A stretch of DNA of 64,000 nt, taken from positions 5,913 to 69,912 of the forward strand of contig JAHZAU010000010.1 of the NCBI GenBank assembly GCA_019423755.1, given 5' to 3'. This DNA comes from Oscillospiraceae bacterium. Its GTDB lineage: Bacteria > Bacillota > Clostridia > Oscillospirales > Ruminococcaceae. The notes below the pieces were generated by a model. The model was not told where the DNA came from. It searched no databases and worked only from the letters and a program-made list of their open reading frames with translations. Positions 44,504 through 53,741 of the stretch are shown here, piece by piece. Position 1 is the stretch's first letter, and each line of letters begins with the position of its first letter. Both the position numbers and the translations under genes were made by a program.

Positions 44504-45244
44504 GTGTGGATGCTGCTTTTGTGTGTGTTTGTAGCCGGGGTGATCGACGCCATCGCCGGCGGCGGCGGGCTCATCACCCTGCCGGCCTATTACGCCTTTG
44601 GGGTGCCGCCGCACATGGCTTTGGGCACCAATAAATTTGCCTCCACCATGGGGACGCTCACCGCCTCGGCGCGGTTCGTGCGCTACCGTCAGATCCGCTG
44701 GTGGGCGGCGCTGTGGGCCTCCGGCGCGGCGCTGCTGGGCTCCCCAGTGGGCGCGCGCCTGGCCATGGCGGTGGAGGAAAAGTACTTAAAATATCTGCTT
44801 TTGGGGGTAGTGCCGCTGCTGGCGGTGCTGCTCTTTACCAAAAAGGACCTGGGCTCCCCGGAGGCCGGACCCCTTCCCCGGTGGAAGGAGGCGCTGGCCG
44901 CGGCGGGCACCGGCCTGGTCATTGGTATGTACGATGGCTTTTTCGGGCCGGGAACCGGTACCTTTTTGACCTTGATCTTTATGTCGCTGCTGCGGATGGA
45001 CGTGGTCAAGGCCTGCGGCACCACCAAGATCGTCAATCTTTCCTCCAACGTAGCGGCGCTGGTCACTTACGCGCTGGGGGACAAGGTGCTGTGGAAGCTG
45101 GCCATCCCCTGCGCGGTGGTGTCCATCTTGGGCAACTGGCTGGGCTCCGGCCTGGCGCTGAAAAACGGCCTGCGCATCGTGCGGCCGGTGATGCTCGTTG
45201 CCATGGTGCTGCTGCTGTGCAAGGTGGCGGCGGATATGTTTTAA
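44504..45244 (+). CDS. TauE/SafE family membrane transporter
   Basis: 246 residues, about seven or eight membrane segments in two similar halves. GVIDAIAGGGGLITLPAYY, ALGTNKFASTMGT and later GFFGPGTGTFLTL and KIVNLSSN are the family's repeats. Members export sulfite or organosulfonates, and YeiH in the same window is another candidate sulfur-anion transporter, though they are not linked. The start is a GTG at 44504 behind GAGGGGGCG. Confidence 0.9.
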   Translation: MWMLLLCVFVAGVIDAIAGGGGLITLPAYYAFGVPPHMALGTNKFASTMGTLTASARFVRYRQIRWWAALWASGAALLGSPVGARLAMAVEEKYLKYLLLGVVPLLAVLLFTKKDLGSPEAGPLPRWKEALAAAGTGLVIGMYDGFFGPGTGTFLTLIFMSLLRMDVVKACGTTKIVNLSSNVAALVTYALGDKVLWKLAIPCAVVSILGNWLGSGLALKNGLRIVRPVMLVAMVLLLCKVAADMF

Positions 45245-45277
45245 CCGAAACCGACCATACAGGAAAGGAGTGCTGGT

Positions 45278-46207
45278 ATGCCGGCGTTTGTTACACACGA
45301 ACTGGCGGGACGGGAGCTGCTGTCCCGCCTGAGCCTGCGGGAAAAGCGGACGGTGGGCCGCGCGCCCTGGGCCTATTTTTGGGGCCTGCAGGGGCCGGAC
45401 CTGCTGTTCTTCCGGGACGCGGTACGGGGGAAGAGCCCGCTGCCGCAGATGGGCAGCTTCCTGCACCAGCAGGACCCGGGGGAGCTGCTGGGAGCCATGG
45501 CCGCCTATGCCGCCGGACAGCCGGAGGAAGAACGGGAGATGCTGCTGGCATACTGCCTGGGCTTTGTGGGACACTATGTCATGGATACCCAGCTGCACCC
45601 GTATGTTTACGCCCAGCAGGTGCGCATCAGCCGCCAGCTGCCCGAGGCTTGGCGGGGCGGGGTACATTTTCGCATCGAAAGCGAGATGGATACCGCCTAT
45701 TACCGCTGCCGCACCGGCCGCGCCGTCCAGGAGTACGCTCCGGCGCCCCGCCTGTGGGGCACCCGGGCCCAGCGGAAGGTCATCGCCGGGCCGTATGAAT
45801 TTTTGCTGCGGGAGATCTACGGCTTCGAGGTGGAGCCGGGGCAGGTGGAGGCCTGCTTTGCCGATACCCGCCGTATCATGGGACTGACCCTCTGCCCCTG
45901 GGACGGGGTGCAGAAAGCCGCCTGGGCCCTGGAAGGGCTGGGCGCGCGGTGGGGAAGTCTTTCGGGGCACATCCGGCCCCGCCATGTGGATTGGGACGTG
46001 CTCAACCTGGCCCAGCGCCCCTGGCAGAGCCCGGAGGCGGGCAGCGCTCCCGACTGCCGCAGCGTGCCTCAGCTCGTCGAGGCCGCCTGCCGCATGGGCG
46101 AGGAACTGTGCGCCCAGCTGGCCGCGGCGGTGCGCTCCGGGCAGGAGCTGGTCCTGCCGGGGCTGCCGTCCTTTGACCGGGGCGCCCCGGATGGCACAGA
46201 CTGCTAA
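45278..46207 (+). CDS. Zinc-dependent phospholipase C-like protein
   Basis: 309 residues. PAFVTHELAGRELL at the start, LQGPDLLFF, and LGFVGHYVMDTQLHPYVYA carry the His/Asp metal ligands of the zinc-dependent phospholipase C/P1 nuclease-like fold as found in many cytoplasmic Firmicutes proteins. There is no signal peptide, so it is probably not a secreted toxin-type enzyme. Substrate unknown. AGGAAAGGAG precedes the ATG. Confidence 0.75.
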   Translation: MPAFVTHELAGRELLSRLSLREKRTVGRAPWAYFWGLQGPDLLFFRDAVRGKSPLPQMGSFLHQQDPGELLGAMAAYAAGQPEEEREMLLAYCLGFVGHYVMDTQLHPYVYAQQVRISRQLPEAWRGGVHFRIESEMDTAYYRCRTGRAVQEYAPAPRLWGTRAQRKVIAGPYEFLLREIYGFEVEPGQVEACFADTRRIMGLTLCPWDGVQKAAWALEGLGARWGSLSGHIRPRHVDWDVLNLAQRPWQSPEAGSAPDCRSVPQLVEAACRMGEELCAQLAAAVRSGQELVLPGLPSFDRGAPDGTDC

Positions 46208-46264
46208 AGTGTTCCCCATGAGACGGGGTCAAGGTCCCTTGGGGCCATAGAAAGGAAGAAGATC

Positions 46265-47719
46265 ATGAGTATCAATTGGACCGAAGAACGCAACCTGAGT
46301 ATGCTGATGGATTACTACGAAATGACCATGTCCAACGGTTATTTCCTCAACGGCTTCCGGGACAAGAAGGCTGTGTTCGATATGTTTTTCCGCAAGATCC
46401 CCGATAACGGTGGATTTGCCATCTTTGCCGGCCTGGAGCAGATGATCCATTATATGCAGAACCTGCGTTTTACCCAGGAGGACCTGGACTACTTCCGCTC
46501 CAAAGGGATCTTTGACGAAGGTTTCCTCGAATATCTGCGGGACTTCCGCTTTGAGTGCGACGTTTACGCCATGGAGGAAGGCACCCCCATGTTCCCCAAT
46601 GAGCCGATCATCGAGGTGCGCGGCCCGGTGATCCAGGCCCAGCTGGTGGAGACCATGATCCTGCTGACCATCAACCACCAGTCGCTGATCACCACCAAAG
46701 CAAACCGCATGGTGCGCGCCGCCCGCGGCCGAACCATTATGGAGTTCGGTTCCCGCCGGGCGCAGGCGCCGGACGCCGCCATCCTGGGCGCCCGTGCCTG
46801 CTACATCGGCGGCTGCAACGCCACCGCCTGCACCATCACCGACCGGGACTACGGCGTGCCCGCTACCGGCACCATGGCCCACAGCTGGGTGCAGATGTTT
46901 GACACCGAGTACGAGGCCTTTGCCAGCTATGCTCGCATCTACCCCCAGGACTGCACCCTGCTGGTGGATACCTACAACGTGCTGAAATCCGGCGTGCCCA
47001 ACGCCATCCGCGTCTTTGATGAGATCGTAGTGCCCGCCGGCTACCGGCCCAAGGGTATCCGCATCGACAGCGGCGACATCGCCTACCTTTCCAAAAAGGC
47101 CCGCGCCATGCTGGACCGCGCCGGTTATCCCGACGTCAAGATCCTGGCTTCCAACTCCCTGGACGAGTATATTATCCGGGACCTGGAGCTTCAGGGCGCC
47201 AAGGTGGACAGCTTCGGCATCGGCGAGCGGCTGATCACCAGTAAGTCCGACCCGGTGTTCGGCGGCGTGTACAAGCTGGTCGCGGTGGAAAAGGACGGCG
47301 CCTATGTGCCGAAGATCAAGATCAGCGAAAGCAACGAGAAGATCACCAACCCCCACTACAAGAACCTTTACCGCCTTTACGACCAGGAGGGCAAGGCCGT
47401 GGCCGACTACATCTGCACCGGCGACGAGTTCCTGGATACCGAAAACCCCATCGACCTGACCATCTTCGACCCGGAAGCCACCTGGAAGACCTTCGACCTC
47501 AAGGGCGGCCGGGCCCGCTCCCTGCTGGTGCCCATCTTCCAGAAGGGCGAGCTGGTCTATCAGTGCCCCAATCTGCATGAGGTGCAGGAGTACTGCCGCC
47601 AGCAGGTGGACACCCTTTGGGACGAGGTCACCCGCTTTGAAAACCCCCACAAATACTATGTGGACCTGAGCCAGAAGCTGTGGGATCTCAAGACCGATAT
47701 GCTCAAACGCCTCAAATAA
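46265..47719 (+). CDS. pncB: Nicotinate phosphoribosyltransferase
   Basis: Makes nicotinate mononucleotide from nicotinate and PRPP in NAD salvage. 484 residues, the long form common in Firmicutes. SMLMDYYEMTMSNGYF at the start, FGSRRAQAP, GTMAHSWVQMF, and IRIDSGDIAYLSKKAR in the PRPP-binding barrel are conserved. GAAAGGAAG precedes the ATG. A strong terminator follows. Confidence 0.96.
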   Translation: MSINWTEERNLSMLMDYYEMTMSNGYFLNGFRDKKAVFDMFFRKIPDNGGFAIFAGLEQMIHYMQNLRFTQEDLDYFRSKGIFDEGFLEYLRDFRFECDVYAMEEGTPMFPNEPIIEVRGPVIQAQLVETMILLTINHQSLITTKANRMVRAARGRTIMEFGSRRAQAPDAAILGARACYIGGCNATACTITDRDYGVPATGTMAHSWVQMFDTEYEAFASYARIYPQDCTLLVDTYNVLKSGVPNAIRVFDEIVVPAGYRPKGIRIDSGDIAYLSKKARAMLDRAGYPDVKILASNSLDEYIIRDLELQGAKVDSFGIGERLITSKSDPVFGGVYKLVAVEKDGAYVPKIKISESNEKITNPHYKNLYRLYDQEGKAVADYICTGDEFLDTENPIDLTIFDPEATWKTFDLKGGRARSLLVPIFQKGELVYQCPNLHEVQEYCRQQVDTLWDEVTRFENPHKYYVDLSQKLWDLKTDMLKRLK

Positions 47720-47735
47720 AACGGCAAACGCAAAA

Positions 47736-47772
47736 CAAGGGCCGCGACCTTTTCAAAGGTCGCGGCCCTTTT
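47736..47772. terminator. Bidirectional terminator between pncB and the XRE-cupin gene
   Basis: AAGGGCCGCGACCTTT/AAAGGTCGCGGCCCTT with a 2-base loop, A-run left and T-run right. Confidence 0.92.
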
Positions 47773-47783
47773 GGCTGCTGAGA

Positions 47784-48341
47784 TTAGTTTTCAAAGACCT
47801 TTTCCTTCTGCTGCACCCAGAAGCTGCGGGAGGGCTTGTCGGAAAGATTGTAGCAGCTGTGGCGCTGCAGGGCCTTGATGAACACCGAGTCCCCCTCCCG
47901 AAGGTGGTAGGTGGCGTCCTCCACCCGCACCTCCATCTCGCCCTGGATGACGGTGCCCATCTCGTCGAAGACATGGGTCCAGAGCATACCGGTGTAGTCG
48001 GTGTTGGGCTGGATGGTCATGTAGAAGTAGTGGTCCTTGCCGGGGCCGGACTGGATCCAGTCGCAGGAGGTGGCGCAGTCGGCGTCCAGCGTGTGGGTGC
48101 AGTCCTCCCGGCGCACCACGCAGGAGCTTTCCTCCCCGCTGGAAAGCAGGTCCCGGATGGAGACCTCCAGCACCTGGCAGATGCGGTCCAGGTTGTCCAA
48201 AGTGGGGCTGCAAAGCCCGCGCTCCAGGTTGCTCAGGTACCCCACCGAAAGGCCGGTCTCGGCGGAAAGCTGCTTGAGGGTGATGTTTTTTGCCTTGCGG
48301 GCCTCCTTGACCTCGGCGCCCACATCCTTGGTGGATTTCAT
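47784..48341 (-). CDS. XRE-family regulator with C-terminal cupin domain
   Basis: 185 residues. A helix-turn-helix of the XRE type (ITLKQLSAETGLSVGYLSNLERG, residues about 21-43) is followed by a cupin fold (HVFDEMGTVIQGEMEVRV, then YHLREGDSVFI). Such PuuR/SinR-like regulators sense small ligands bound in the cupin barrel. ATG 48341 follows GGAAGGTGA; an in-frame ATG at 48380 has no good site. It is divergent from mglA-mglC and may regulate it. Confidence 0.88.
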   Translation of the reverse strand: MKSTKDVGAEVKEARKAKNITLKQLSAETGLSVGYLSNLERGLCSPTLDNLDRICQVLEVSIRDLLSSGEESSCVVRREDCTHTLDADCATSCDWIQSGPGKDHYFYMTIQPNTDYTGMLWTHVFDEMGTVIQGEMEVRVEDATYHLREGDSVFIKALQRHSCYNLSDKPSRSFWVQQKEKVFEN

Positions 48342-48475
48342 CTGTATGTCACCTTCCTTAATAAAAAGGGTGAATTTCATTTCTGTGAAGACGCTTTTAT
48401 CATAACACGCTTTTGAGTCAACATCAAGAAAGGACCGGTATTTTTTGTAGAATAAGAAAAGTGGTGACGAGCATT

Positions 48476-49975
48476 TTGGATCATGAATATGTATTGGAGA
48501 TGTCTGGGATCGTAAAAGAGTTCCCCGGCGTCAAAGCGTTGGATAATGCTCAGCTCTTCCTGCGGCCCGGTACGGTACACGCCCTCATGGGCGAAAACGG
48601 CGCCGGTAAATCGACCTTGATGAAATGCCTTTTCGGTATCTATCATAAAGATGCCGGCTCCATCAAGGTAAGCGGCGAAGAGGTAGAATACGAAAATGCA
48701 AAACAGGCTCTGGAGCACGGGGTGTCCATGGTGCACCAGGAGCTCAACCAGGTACGTCAGACCCGCGTTGTGGATAACATGTGGCTGGGACGTTTCCCCA
48801 CCAAAGGTATCAGCATCGACGAAAAGAAGATGTACGAAGACACCAAAGCGATTTTTGATGACTTAGGAATTGATATCGACCCCCGCGAAAAGGTGGGCAA
48901 CCTTTCGGTTTCCCAGGGGCAGATGATCGAGATCGCCAAAGCGGTTTCCTACAATGCCAAGATCGTGGTAATGGATGAGCCGACCTCCTCTTTGACCGAG
49001 AAGGAAGTCGAGCATCTGTTCCGCATCATCGAGAAGCTCAAAAAGCAGGGCGTCGGAATCATATATATTTCCCACAAGATGGAGGAAATCCTTAAGATCT
49101 CCGACGAAGTAACCGTCATGCGTGACGGTAAATGGATCGTGACCGAGGATGCGGCCAACCTGACCACCGACAAGATCATCAAGTACATGGTCGGCCGTGA
49201 CCTGACCAACCGCTTCCCGCCCAAGACCAACGTCCCCGGCGAGGTGATGCTGTCGGTACAGGGGCTTTCCTCCGAGTACGACCCCCGCGTGGAAGAAGCC
49301 ACCTTCGAGCTGCACAAGGGCGAGATCCTGGGTGTGGCCGGTCTGATGGGCTCCCGCCGTACCGAGCTGATGGAGACCCTCTTCGGCGTGCGCAAACGCC
49401 GCAGCGGTACCGTCACCCTCCACGGCAAGGAGGTCGCCAACCGCAACTCCCGCGAGGCCATCTCCAACGGCTTCTCTCTGCTGACCGAAGACCGCCGCAA
49501 CACCGGTATCTTTGCCGGTATGTCCATCCTTTTCAACTCCACCTTGGCCAACATCGGACACTACAGCAACAAGCTGGGCGTCCTCAACGACAAGAAGATG
49601 AAAGAGGATACCAAGTGGGTCATCGACAGCATGAAGGTCAAAACCCCCAGCGACATGACCAAGATCGGCACCCTGTCCGGTGGTAACCAGCAGAAGGTCA
49701 TCCTGGGCCGCTGGCTGCTGACCGAGCCGGAAGTCCTGATGCTGGATGAGCCGACCCGAGGCATCGACGTAGGCGCCAAGTACGAGATCTATCAGCTGAT
49801 CATCGACCTGGCAAACAAGGGAAAAGGCGTTATCGTGGTTTCTTCCGAAATGCCGGAGCTGCTGGGCATCACCGACCGTATTCTGGTCATGTCCAACGGA
49901 CGGATGGCTGGTATCGTCAATACTGCCGAGACCAATCAGGAAGAGATCCTTGCCTTGGCGGCGAAATATATCTAA
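48476..49975 (+). CDS. mglA: Sugar ABC transporter ATP-binding protein (MglA-like)
   Basis: 499 residues with two ATPase domains. The first has Walker A GENGAGKST, LSVSQGQ and VVMDEPTSS. The second has the usual degenerate loop GLMGSRRTEL, LSGGNQQKV and LMLDEPTRG. It energises uptake of a hexose such as galactose through the permease encoded 18 bases downstream. I choose TTG 48476 because GGTGA lies 8 bases ahead and the N-terminus then reads MDHEYVLEMSGI, as in known MglA; GTG 48461 is an alternative. No binding-protein gene is adjacent. Confidence 0.92.
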   Translation: MDHEYVLEMSGIVKEFPGVKALDNAQLFLRPGTVHALMGENGAGKSTLMKCLFGIYHKDAGSIKVSGEEVEYENAKQALEHGVSMVHQELNQVRQTRVVDNMWLGRFPTKGISIDEKKMYEDTKAIFDDLGIDIDPREKVGNLSVSQGQMIEIAKAVSYNAKIVVMDEPTSSLTEKEVEHLFRIIEKLKKQGVGIIYISHKMEEILKISDEVTVMRDGKWIVTEDAANLTTDKIIKYMVGRDLTNRFPPKTNVPGEVMLSVQGLSSEYDPRVEEATFELHKGEILGVAGLMGSRRTELMETLFGVRKRRSGTVTLHGKEVANRNSREAISNGFSLLTEDRRNTGIFAGMSILFNSTLANIGHYSNKLGVLNDKKMKEDTKWVIDSMKVKTPSDMTKIGTLSGGNQQKVILGRWLLTEPEVLMLDEPTRGIDVGAKYEIYQLIIDLANKGKGVIVVSSEMPELLGITDRILVMSNGRMAGIVNTAETNQEEILALAAKYI

Positions 49976-49993
49976 TTCGAGGGGTGTTGTTCT

Positions 49994-51016
49994 GTGGATA
50001 AAGCAAAAAAGAAAAGTTTAAGCGATTTTGTGCTGAAATATGCCATCTATATCGCGCTGGCCATGATCATCCTGGTCATCATCATTAAAGACCCGAGCTT
50101 CGTTTCTCTGAGCTCTCTGACCACCATCCTGACCCAGTCCTCCACCCGCTGCCTGCTGGCACTGGGCGTCGGCGGCCTGATCGTCCTGGCTGGTACCGAC
50201 CTTTCCGTGGGCCGTATGGTAGGCTTGGCAGCTGTTGTGGCAGCTTCCTTGCTCCAGGACCCCAACTTCTCCAGAAGAATCTTCCCGGATCTGCCCTCCG
50301 CTCCTTGGTTCGTAGCGGTGGTTATCCTGGGTATCGTTGTTATGCTGGCACTGGCTTCCACCATCTCCGGTTGGATGGTCGCCACCCTGCACATGCACCC
50401 CTTCATCGCCACTTTGGGCATGCAGCTGATCCTCTACGGCGCCTGCTCCACCTACTACAATAAGGTGGGCGGTTCCCCCATCGCTTCCCTGAACGAAGGC
50501 TTCAAAAACCTGGCACAGGGTACCCTGGTTAAGTTCAGCGACACCGCGTCCATCTCCTTCCTGGTTCTGTACGCCATCGTTGCCATCTTTGTGATCTGGT
50601 TCCTGTGGAACAAGACCCGCCTGGGCAAAAACATGTTCGCAGTCGGCGGCAACACCGAGGCTGCTGAGGTTTCCGGTGTTAACGTCACCAAGACCATCAT
50701 GCTGGTTTACATGGTAGCTGGTATCCTCTACGGTCTGGCCGGCGTTCTGGAGCTGGGCCGTACCGGTTCCGCCACCAACAACCTGGGCGTAAACTACGAG
50801 CTGGATGCGATCTCCGCCTGCGTCGTCGGCGGCGTATCCTTCAACGGTGGTGTTGGTACCATCCCCGGCGTGGTAACCGGCGTTCTCATCCTGCAGGTTA
50901 TCAACTACGGTCTGGCCTACATCAACGTAGACCCGTACTTCCAGTACATCGTCAGAGGTCTGATCATCCTGGTAGCCGTGGCGATCGATATGAGAAAGTA
51001 TGTAAAGAAAAAATAA
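49994..51016 (+). CDS. mglC: Sugar ABC transporter permease (MglC-like)
   Basis: 340 residues, about ten membrane segments, with GGLIVLAGTDLSVGRMVG and FAVGGNTEAAEVSGVNV as in the CUT2 permease family (MglC, RbsC, XylH). The start is a GTG at 49994 behind GAGGGGTG. It forms the channel with mglA. The mglB-like solute-binding gene must lie elsewhere or the pair is incomplete. Codon use resembles the highly expressed surface-protein gene. Confidence 0.93.
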   Translation: MDKAKKKSLSDFVLKYAIYIALAMIILVIIIKDPSFVSLSSLTTILTQSSTRCLLALGVGGLIVLAGTDLSVGRMVGLAAVVAASLLQDPNFSRRIFPDLPSAPWFVAVVILGIVVMLALASTISGWMVATLHMHPFIATLGMQLILYGACSTYYNKVGGSPIASLNEGFKNLAQGTLVKFSDTASISFLVLYAIVAIFVIWFLWNKTRLGKNMFAVGGNTEAAEVSGVNVTKTIMLVYMVAGILYGLAGVLELGRTGSATNNLGVNYELDAISACVVGGVSFNGGVGTIPGVVTGVLILQVINYGLAYINVDPYFQYIVRGLIILVAVAIDMRKYVKKK

Positions 51017-51039
51017 TTCCTACCACTTTTCTAAAAGGA

Positions 51040-51076
51040 GCGGTCAGGCCGTTTGGCCTGGCTGCTTCTTTTTTTG
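51040..51076 (+). terminator. Terminator after mglC
   Basis: GCGGTCAGGCC/GGCCTGGCTGC with a 4-base loop, then TTCTTTTTTT. Confidence 0.85.
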
Positions 51077-51119
51077 GCGCTCTTTTTTTAAGAAAACACT
51101 GGAAACCGGCGGCGGTCCA

Positions 51120-51128
51120 TGGTATGAT
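51120..51128 (+). promoter_or_regulatory. Extended -10 promoter for the ArsM-type gene
   Basis: TGGTATGAT at 51120-51128, with TGGAAA 17 bases ahead of TATGAT as a weak -35. An ATG at 51124 lies inside this -10, an argument against using it as the start. Confidence 0.55.
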
Positions 51129-51162
51129 GAAACGACAAGAGATTTGGGAAGGATGTGCTGGA

Positions 51163-51927
51163 TTGAAGGAGATTCACGATACTGTGCGGGCGGATTACCG
51201 AAAGATCGCCCTGGAAGAAAACGAGGGGACCATCCTCACCGGGGACCGGGGGGCCGGGGAGATGTCGGTGAGCGTGGGATACACCCCGGAGGAGCTGGCG
51301 CTGGTGCCCCCGGAGGCAAACTTGGGCCTTGGGTGCGGCAACCCGCTGGTCAAGGCGCAGCTGCAGCCGGGCGAGGTGGTGCTGGACCTGGGCAGCGGAG
51401 CCGGGCTGGACTGCTTTTTGGCCGCGTCCAAGGTGGGGCGCGCCGGCCGGGCCATTGGGGTAGACATGACCCCGGAGATGCTCAGCCGCGCCCGAGAGAC
51501 CGCCAAGAAGCACCGGGTGCGCAACGTGGAGTTTCGCCTGGGGGAGATCGAAAACCTGCCGGTGGCCGATAACACCGCCGATGTGTGCATCTCCAACTGC
51601 GTCATCAACCTTTCGGACAACAAGCCCCGGGTCTACCGGGAGATCTTCCGGGCGCTGAAGCCCGGCGGGCGCATCTCCATCTGCGACATCGTCATCATGA
51701 AGGAGCTGACCGCCCAGATGAAGGAGGACGCTGCCCTTTACTCCTGCTGAGTGAGCGGCGCTTCTTCGGTCGAAGAACTGGAACGCATCATCCGCATGGC
51801 CGGTTTCGAGCAGGTGGAAGTCCTGCCCAAGCCGGTGTCCAAGGAATACGAGGAAAAATGGGGCCGCAGCCTGGCGGTAGGGGAGTACATCATGTCCTCC
51901 TCCATCACCGCCCGAAAGCCCCAGTAA
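51163..51927 (+). CDS. arsM: ArsM-type arsenite methyltransferase, selenoprotein (UGA-Sec)
   Basis: SAM-dependent methyltransferase that in this family methylates As(III). LGLGCGNP, VLDLGSGAGLDCFLAA (motif I), GVDMTPEML, ISNCVINLS and LKPGGRISICDIV are all in place. The frame then meets TGA at 51748-51750 in the context YSC-U-VSGASSVEELE and stays open to TAA 51925-51927; homologues carry Cys near this point. Directly after the TGA lies a SECIS-like hairpin. I read a 254-residue selenoprotein with Sec at residue 196. TTG 51163 is the preferred start (GGGAAGGA upstream); ATG 51124 overlaps the promoter. Without Sec insertion the product would lose its last 58 residues, including a conserved arsenic-binding region. 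Confidence 0.85.
51748..51780 (+). promoter_or_regulatory. Sec codon TGA and bacterial SECIS-like hairpin
   Basis: TGA at 51748-51750; 11 bases later TTCTTC (51762-51767) pairs with GAAGAA (51772-51777) around loop GGTC. The loop starts 17 bases after the codon and begins with GG, close to the bacterial (fdhF-type) SECIS rule of a short stem with a G-rich apical loop 16-37 bases downstream. Confidence 0.8.
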
Positions 51928-51952
51928 CAAGATATCGAAAGGAGCCAACGGG

Positions 51953-53341
51953 ATGGCAAAATCGCGGCCTCAGGACGGGGCGCTGAAGAAGAATGATTTG
52001 ATCCAGGCGGTGGTGGAGGGCATGTCCTCCGACGGCAGCGGCATCGTCCGCCACGAGGGCATGGTGCTGTTCGTGCCGCAGACCGCGGTAGGGGACCGGC
52101 TCATCGTCCGGGTGGTCAAGGTGCAGAAAAACTTTGGCTTTGGCCGGGTGGAGGAGATTTTGGAGCCTTCTCCTGACCGGGTAGAGCCGGCCTGCCCGGT
52201 GTACCAGACCTGCGGCGGCTGCTGCTTCTGGCACCTGAGCTACGAGGCGGAGCTGCGCCACAAGGCAGACTTTGTGGCGGAGAACCTGCGGCGGCTAGGC
52301 GGTCTTTCGCCCCAGATGCTGCCCATCACCCCGTCCCCCCGCAGCCAGGGCTACCGCAACAAGGCCCAGTACCCCATCCGCCTGCAGAATGGCCGGGTGG
52401 AGGCCGGGTTCTTTGCCCGCCGCAGCCACCGGGTGGTGCCCTGCAGCCGCTGCCTGCTGCAGCCGGACTTCTTTGGGGACATTGTGGAGTACACCACCGA
52501 CTTTTTGGAGAAAAACCACATCTCCATCTACGATGAGGAGACCGGCAAGGGCTTGGTACGCCACCTGTACCTGCGCTTTGGCGAGGTCAGCGGCCAGGTC
52601 ATGGTCTGCCTGGTGGTCAACGGCGACAGCCTCCCGCACGCCCAGGAGTACGTCCAGGGCCTGCTGGACTGCTGCCCCCAGGTGGCGTCGGTGGTGCTCA
52701 ACCGCAACACCGCCCAGAACAACGTGATCTTAGGGGAGCAGTGCCGCACCCTCTACGGCACCGACACCATCTGGGACGAGCTGTGCGGGGTGAAGTTCGC
52801 CCTTTCCCCGCTGAGCTTCTACCAGGTCAACCGCCAGGCCGCCCAGCAGCTGTACGGGCTGGCCCGCCAGATGGCGCAGCTCACCGGTGAGGAACTGCTG
52901 GTGGACCTGTACTGCGGCGCCGGGACCATCGGCCTTTCCATGGCGCCCTATGTGCGGCAGCTCATCGGGGTGGAGATCGTGCCGGACGCGGTGGAAAACG
53001 CCCGTCAGAACGCCCGGGAAGCAGGGGTACAAAACGCCCGCTTCCTGTGCCAGGACGCCTCCAGCGCCGCCCAGGAGCTTGTAAAAGAGGGCTTGCGGCC
53101 GGATGTCATCGTAGTGGACCCGCCGCGCAAAGGCTGCGACCAGCAGGGCCTGGAGGCCATGGTGCAGATGGCGCCCCGGCGCATCGTCATGATCTCCTGC
53201 AACAGCGCTTCCATGGCCCGGGACTGCAAAGCCCTGGAGCAGATGGGCTACCGCCTGGTGCAGGCCGCCCCGGTGGACCTGTTCCCCCGCACCGCCCATG
53301 TGGAGTGCGTCGGGGTCTTGGTGCCGGTGGAGGAAAAATAA
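51953..53341 (+). CDS. rlmD: 23S rRNA (uracil-C5)-methyltransferase RlmD/RlmCD, copy 1
   Basis: 462 residues. An N-terminal TRAM domain (VVEGMSSDGSGIVRHEG onward) precedes the [4Fe-4S] cysteines CPVYQTCGGCC, the SAM motif DLYCGAGTIGLS, DPPRKGC, and the catalytic MISCNSASMARD (usual form SCNPxTxxRD). It methylates a uridine of 23S rRNA (U1939 and/or U747). AAAGGAG precedes the ATG at 51953, 25 bases after arsM. A second homologue starts at 55157. Confidence 0.92.
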   Translation: MAKSRPQDGALKKNDLIQAVVEGMSSDGSGIVRHEGMVLFVPQTAVGDRLIVRVVKVQKNFGFGRVEEILEPSPDRVEPACPVYQTCGGCCFWHLSYEAELRHKADFVAENLRRLGGLSPQMLPITPSPRSQGYRNKAQYPIRLQNGRVEAGFFARRSHRVVPCSRCLLQPDFFGDIVEYTTDFLEKNHISIYDEETGKGLVRHLYLRFGEVSGQVMVCLVVNGDSLPHAQEYVQGLLDCCPQVASVVLNRNTAQNNVILGEQCRTLYGTDTIWDELCGVKFALSPLSFYQVNRQAAQQLYGLARQMAQLTGEELLVDLYCGAGTIGLSMAPYVRQLIGVEIVPDAVENARQNAREAGVQNARFLCQDASSAAQELVKEGLRPDVIVVDPPRKGCDQQGLEAMVQMAPRRIVMISCNSASMARDCKALEQMGYRLVQAAPVDLFPRTAHVECVGVLVPVEEK

Positions 53342-53387
53342 CCGGGCACCGCAAGTTTATATTGCTTAGATAAAGAAGGAATGAAAG

Positions 53388-53741
53388 ATGAAATACCTTA
53401 TGCAGGCAGGCCGTATCCTGGCCATTACGTTTTTGGCGGAGGTGATCCACGGCCTGCTGCCGCTTCCCATCCCAGCCAGCATCTACGGTCTGATCCTGCT
53501 CCTGGTGGCACTGCAGACCGGGATTTTGCGCCTGGAACAGGTCAAGGACGTGGCGGACCTTCTGCTGGAAATTATGCCGGTACTGTTTATCCCTGCGGCG
53601 GTGGGGCTGTTGGAGGTTTGGCCTCAGCTGCAGCCCATCCTCCTGCCGGCGGGGGTAATCCTGCTGGTGACGACCGTCCTGGTCATGGTGGTCACCGGCC
53701 GGACCGCCCAATGGTTTATCCGGAAGGAGGGGAAGAAATAA
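53388..53741 (+). CDS. lrgA: CidA/LrgA family holin-like protein
   Basis: 117 residues, four membrane segments; the ILAITFLAEVIHGLLPLPIPASIYGLILL block is diagnostic. Such proteins act with LrgB/CidB in control of cell lysis or in pyruvate uptake. AAGAAGGAATG precedes the ATG. Its stop overlaps the lrgB start by one base (TAATG). Confidence 0.9.
   Translation: MKYLMQAGRILAITFLAEVIHGLLPLPIPASIYGLILLLVALQTGILRLEQVKDVADLLLEIMPVLFIPAAVGLLEVWPQLQPILLPAGVILLVTTVLVMVVTGRTAQWFIRKEGKK

Noticed and set aside
51124..51750. ArsM-type gene as a naturally short protein ending at TGA 51750
   Set aside because: Family-typical sequence continues in frame for 58 codons and a SECIS-like hairpin follows, so selenocysteine is the better reading.
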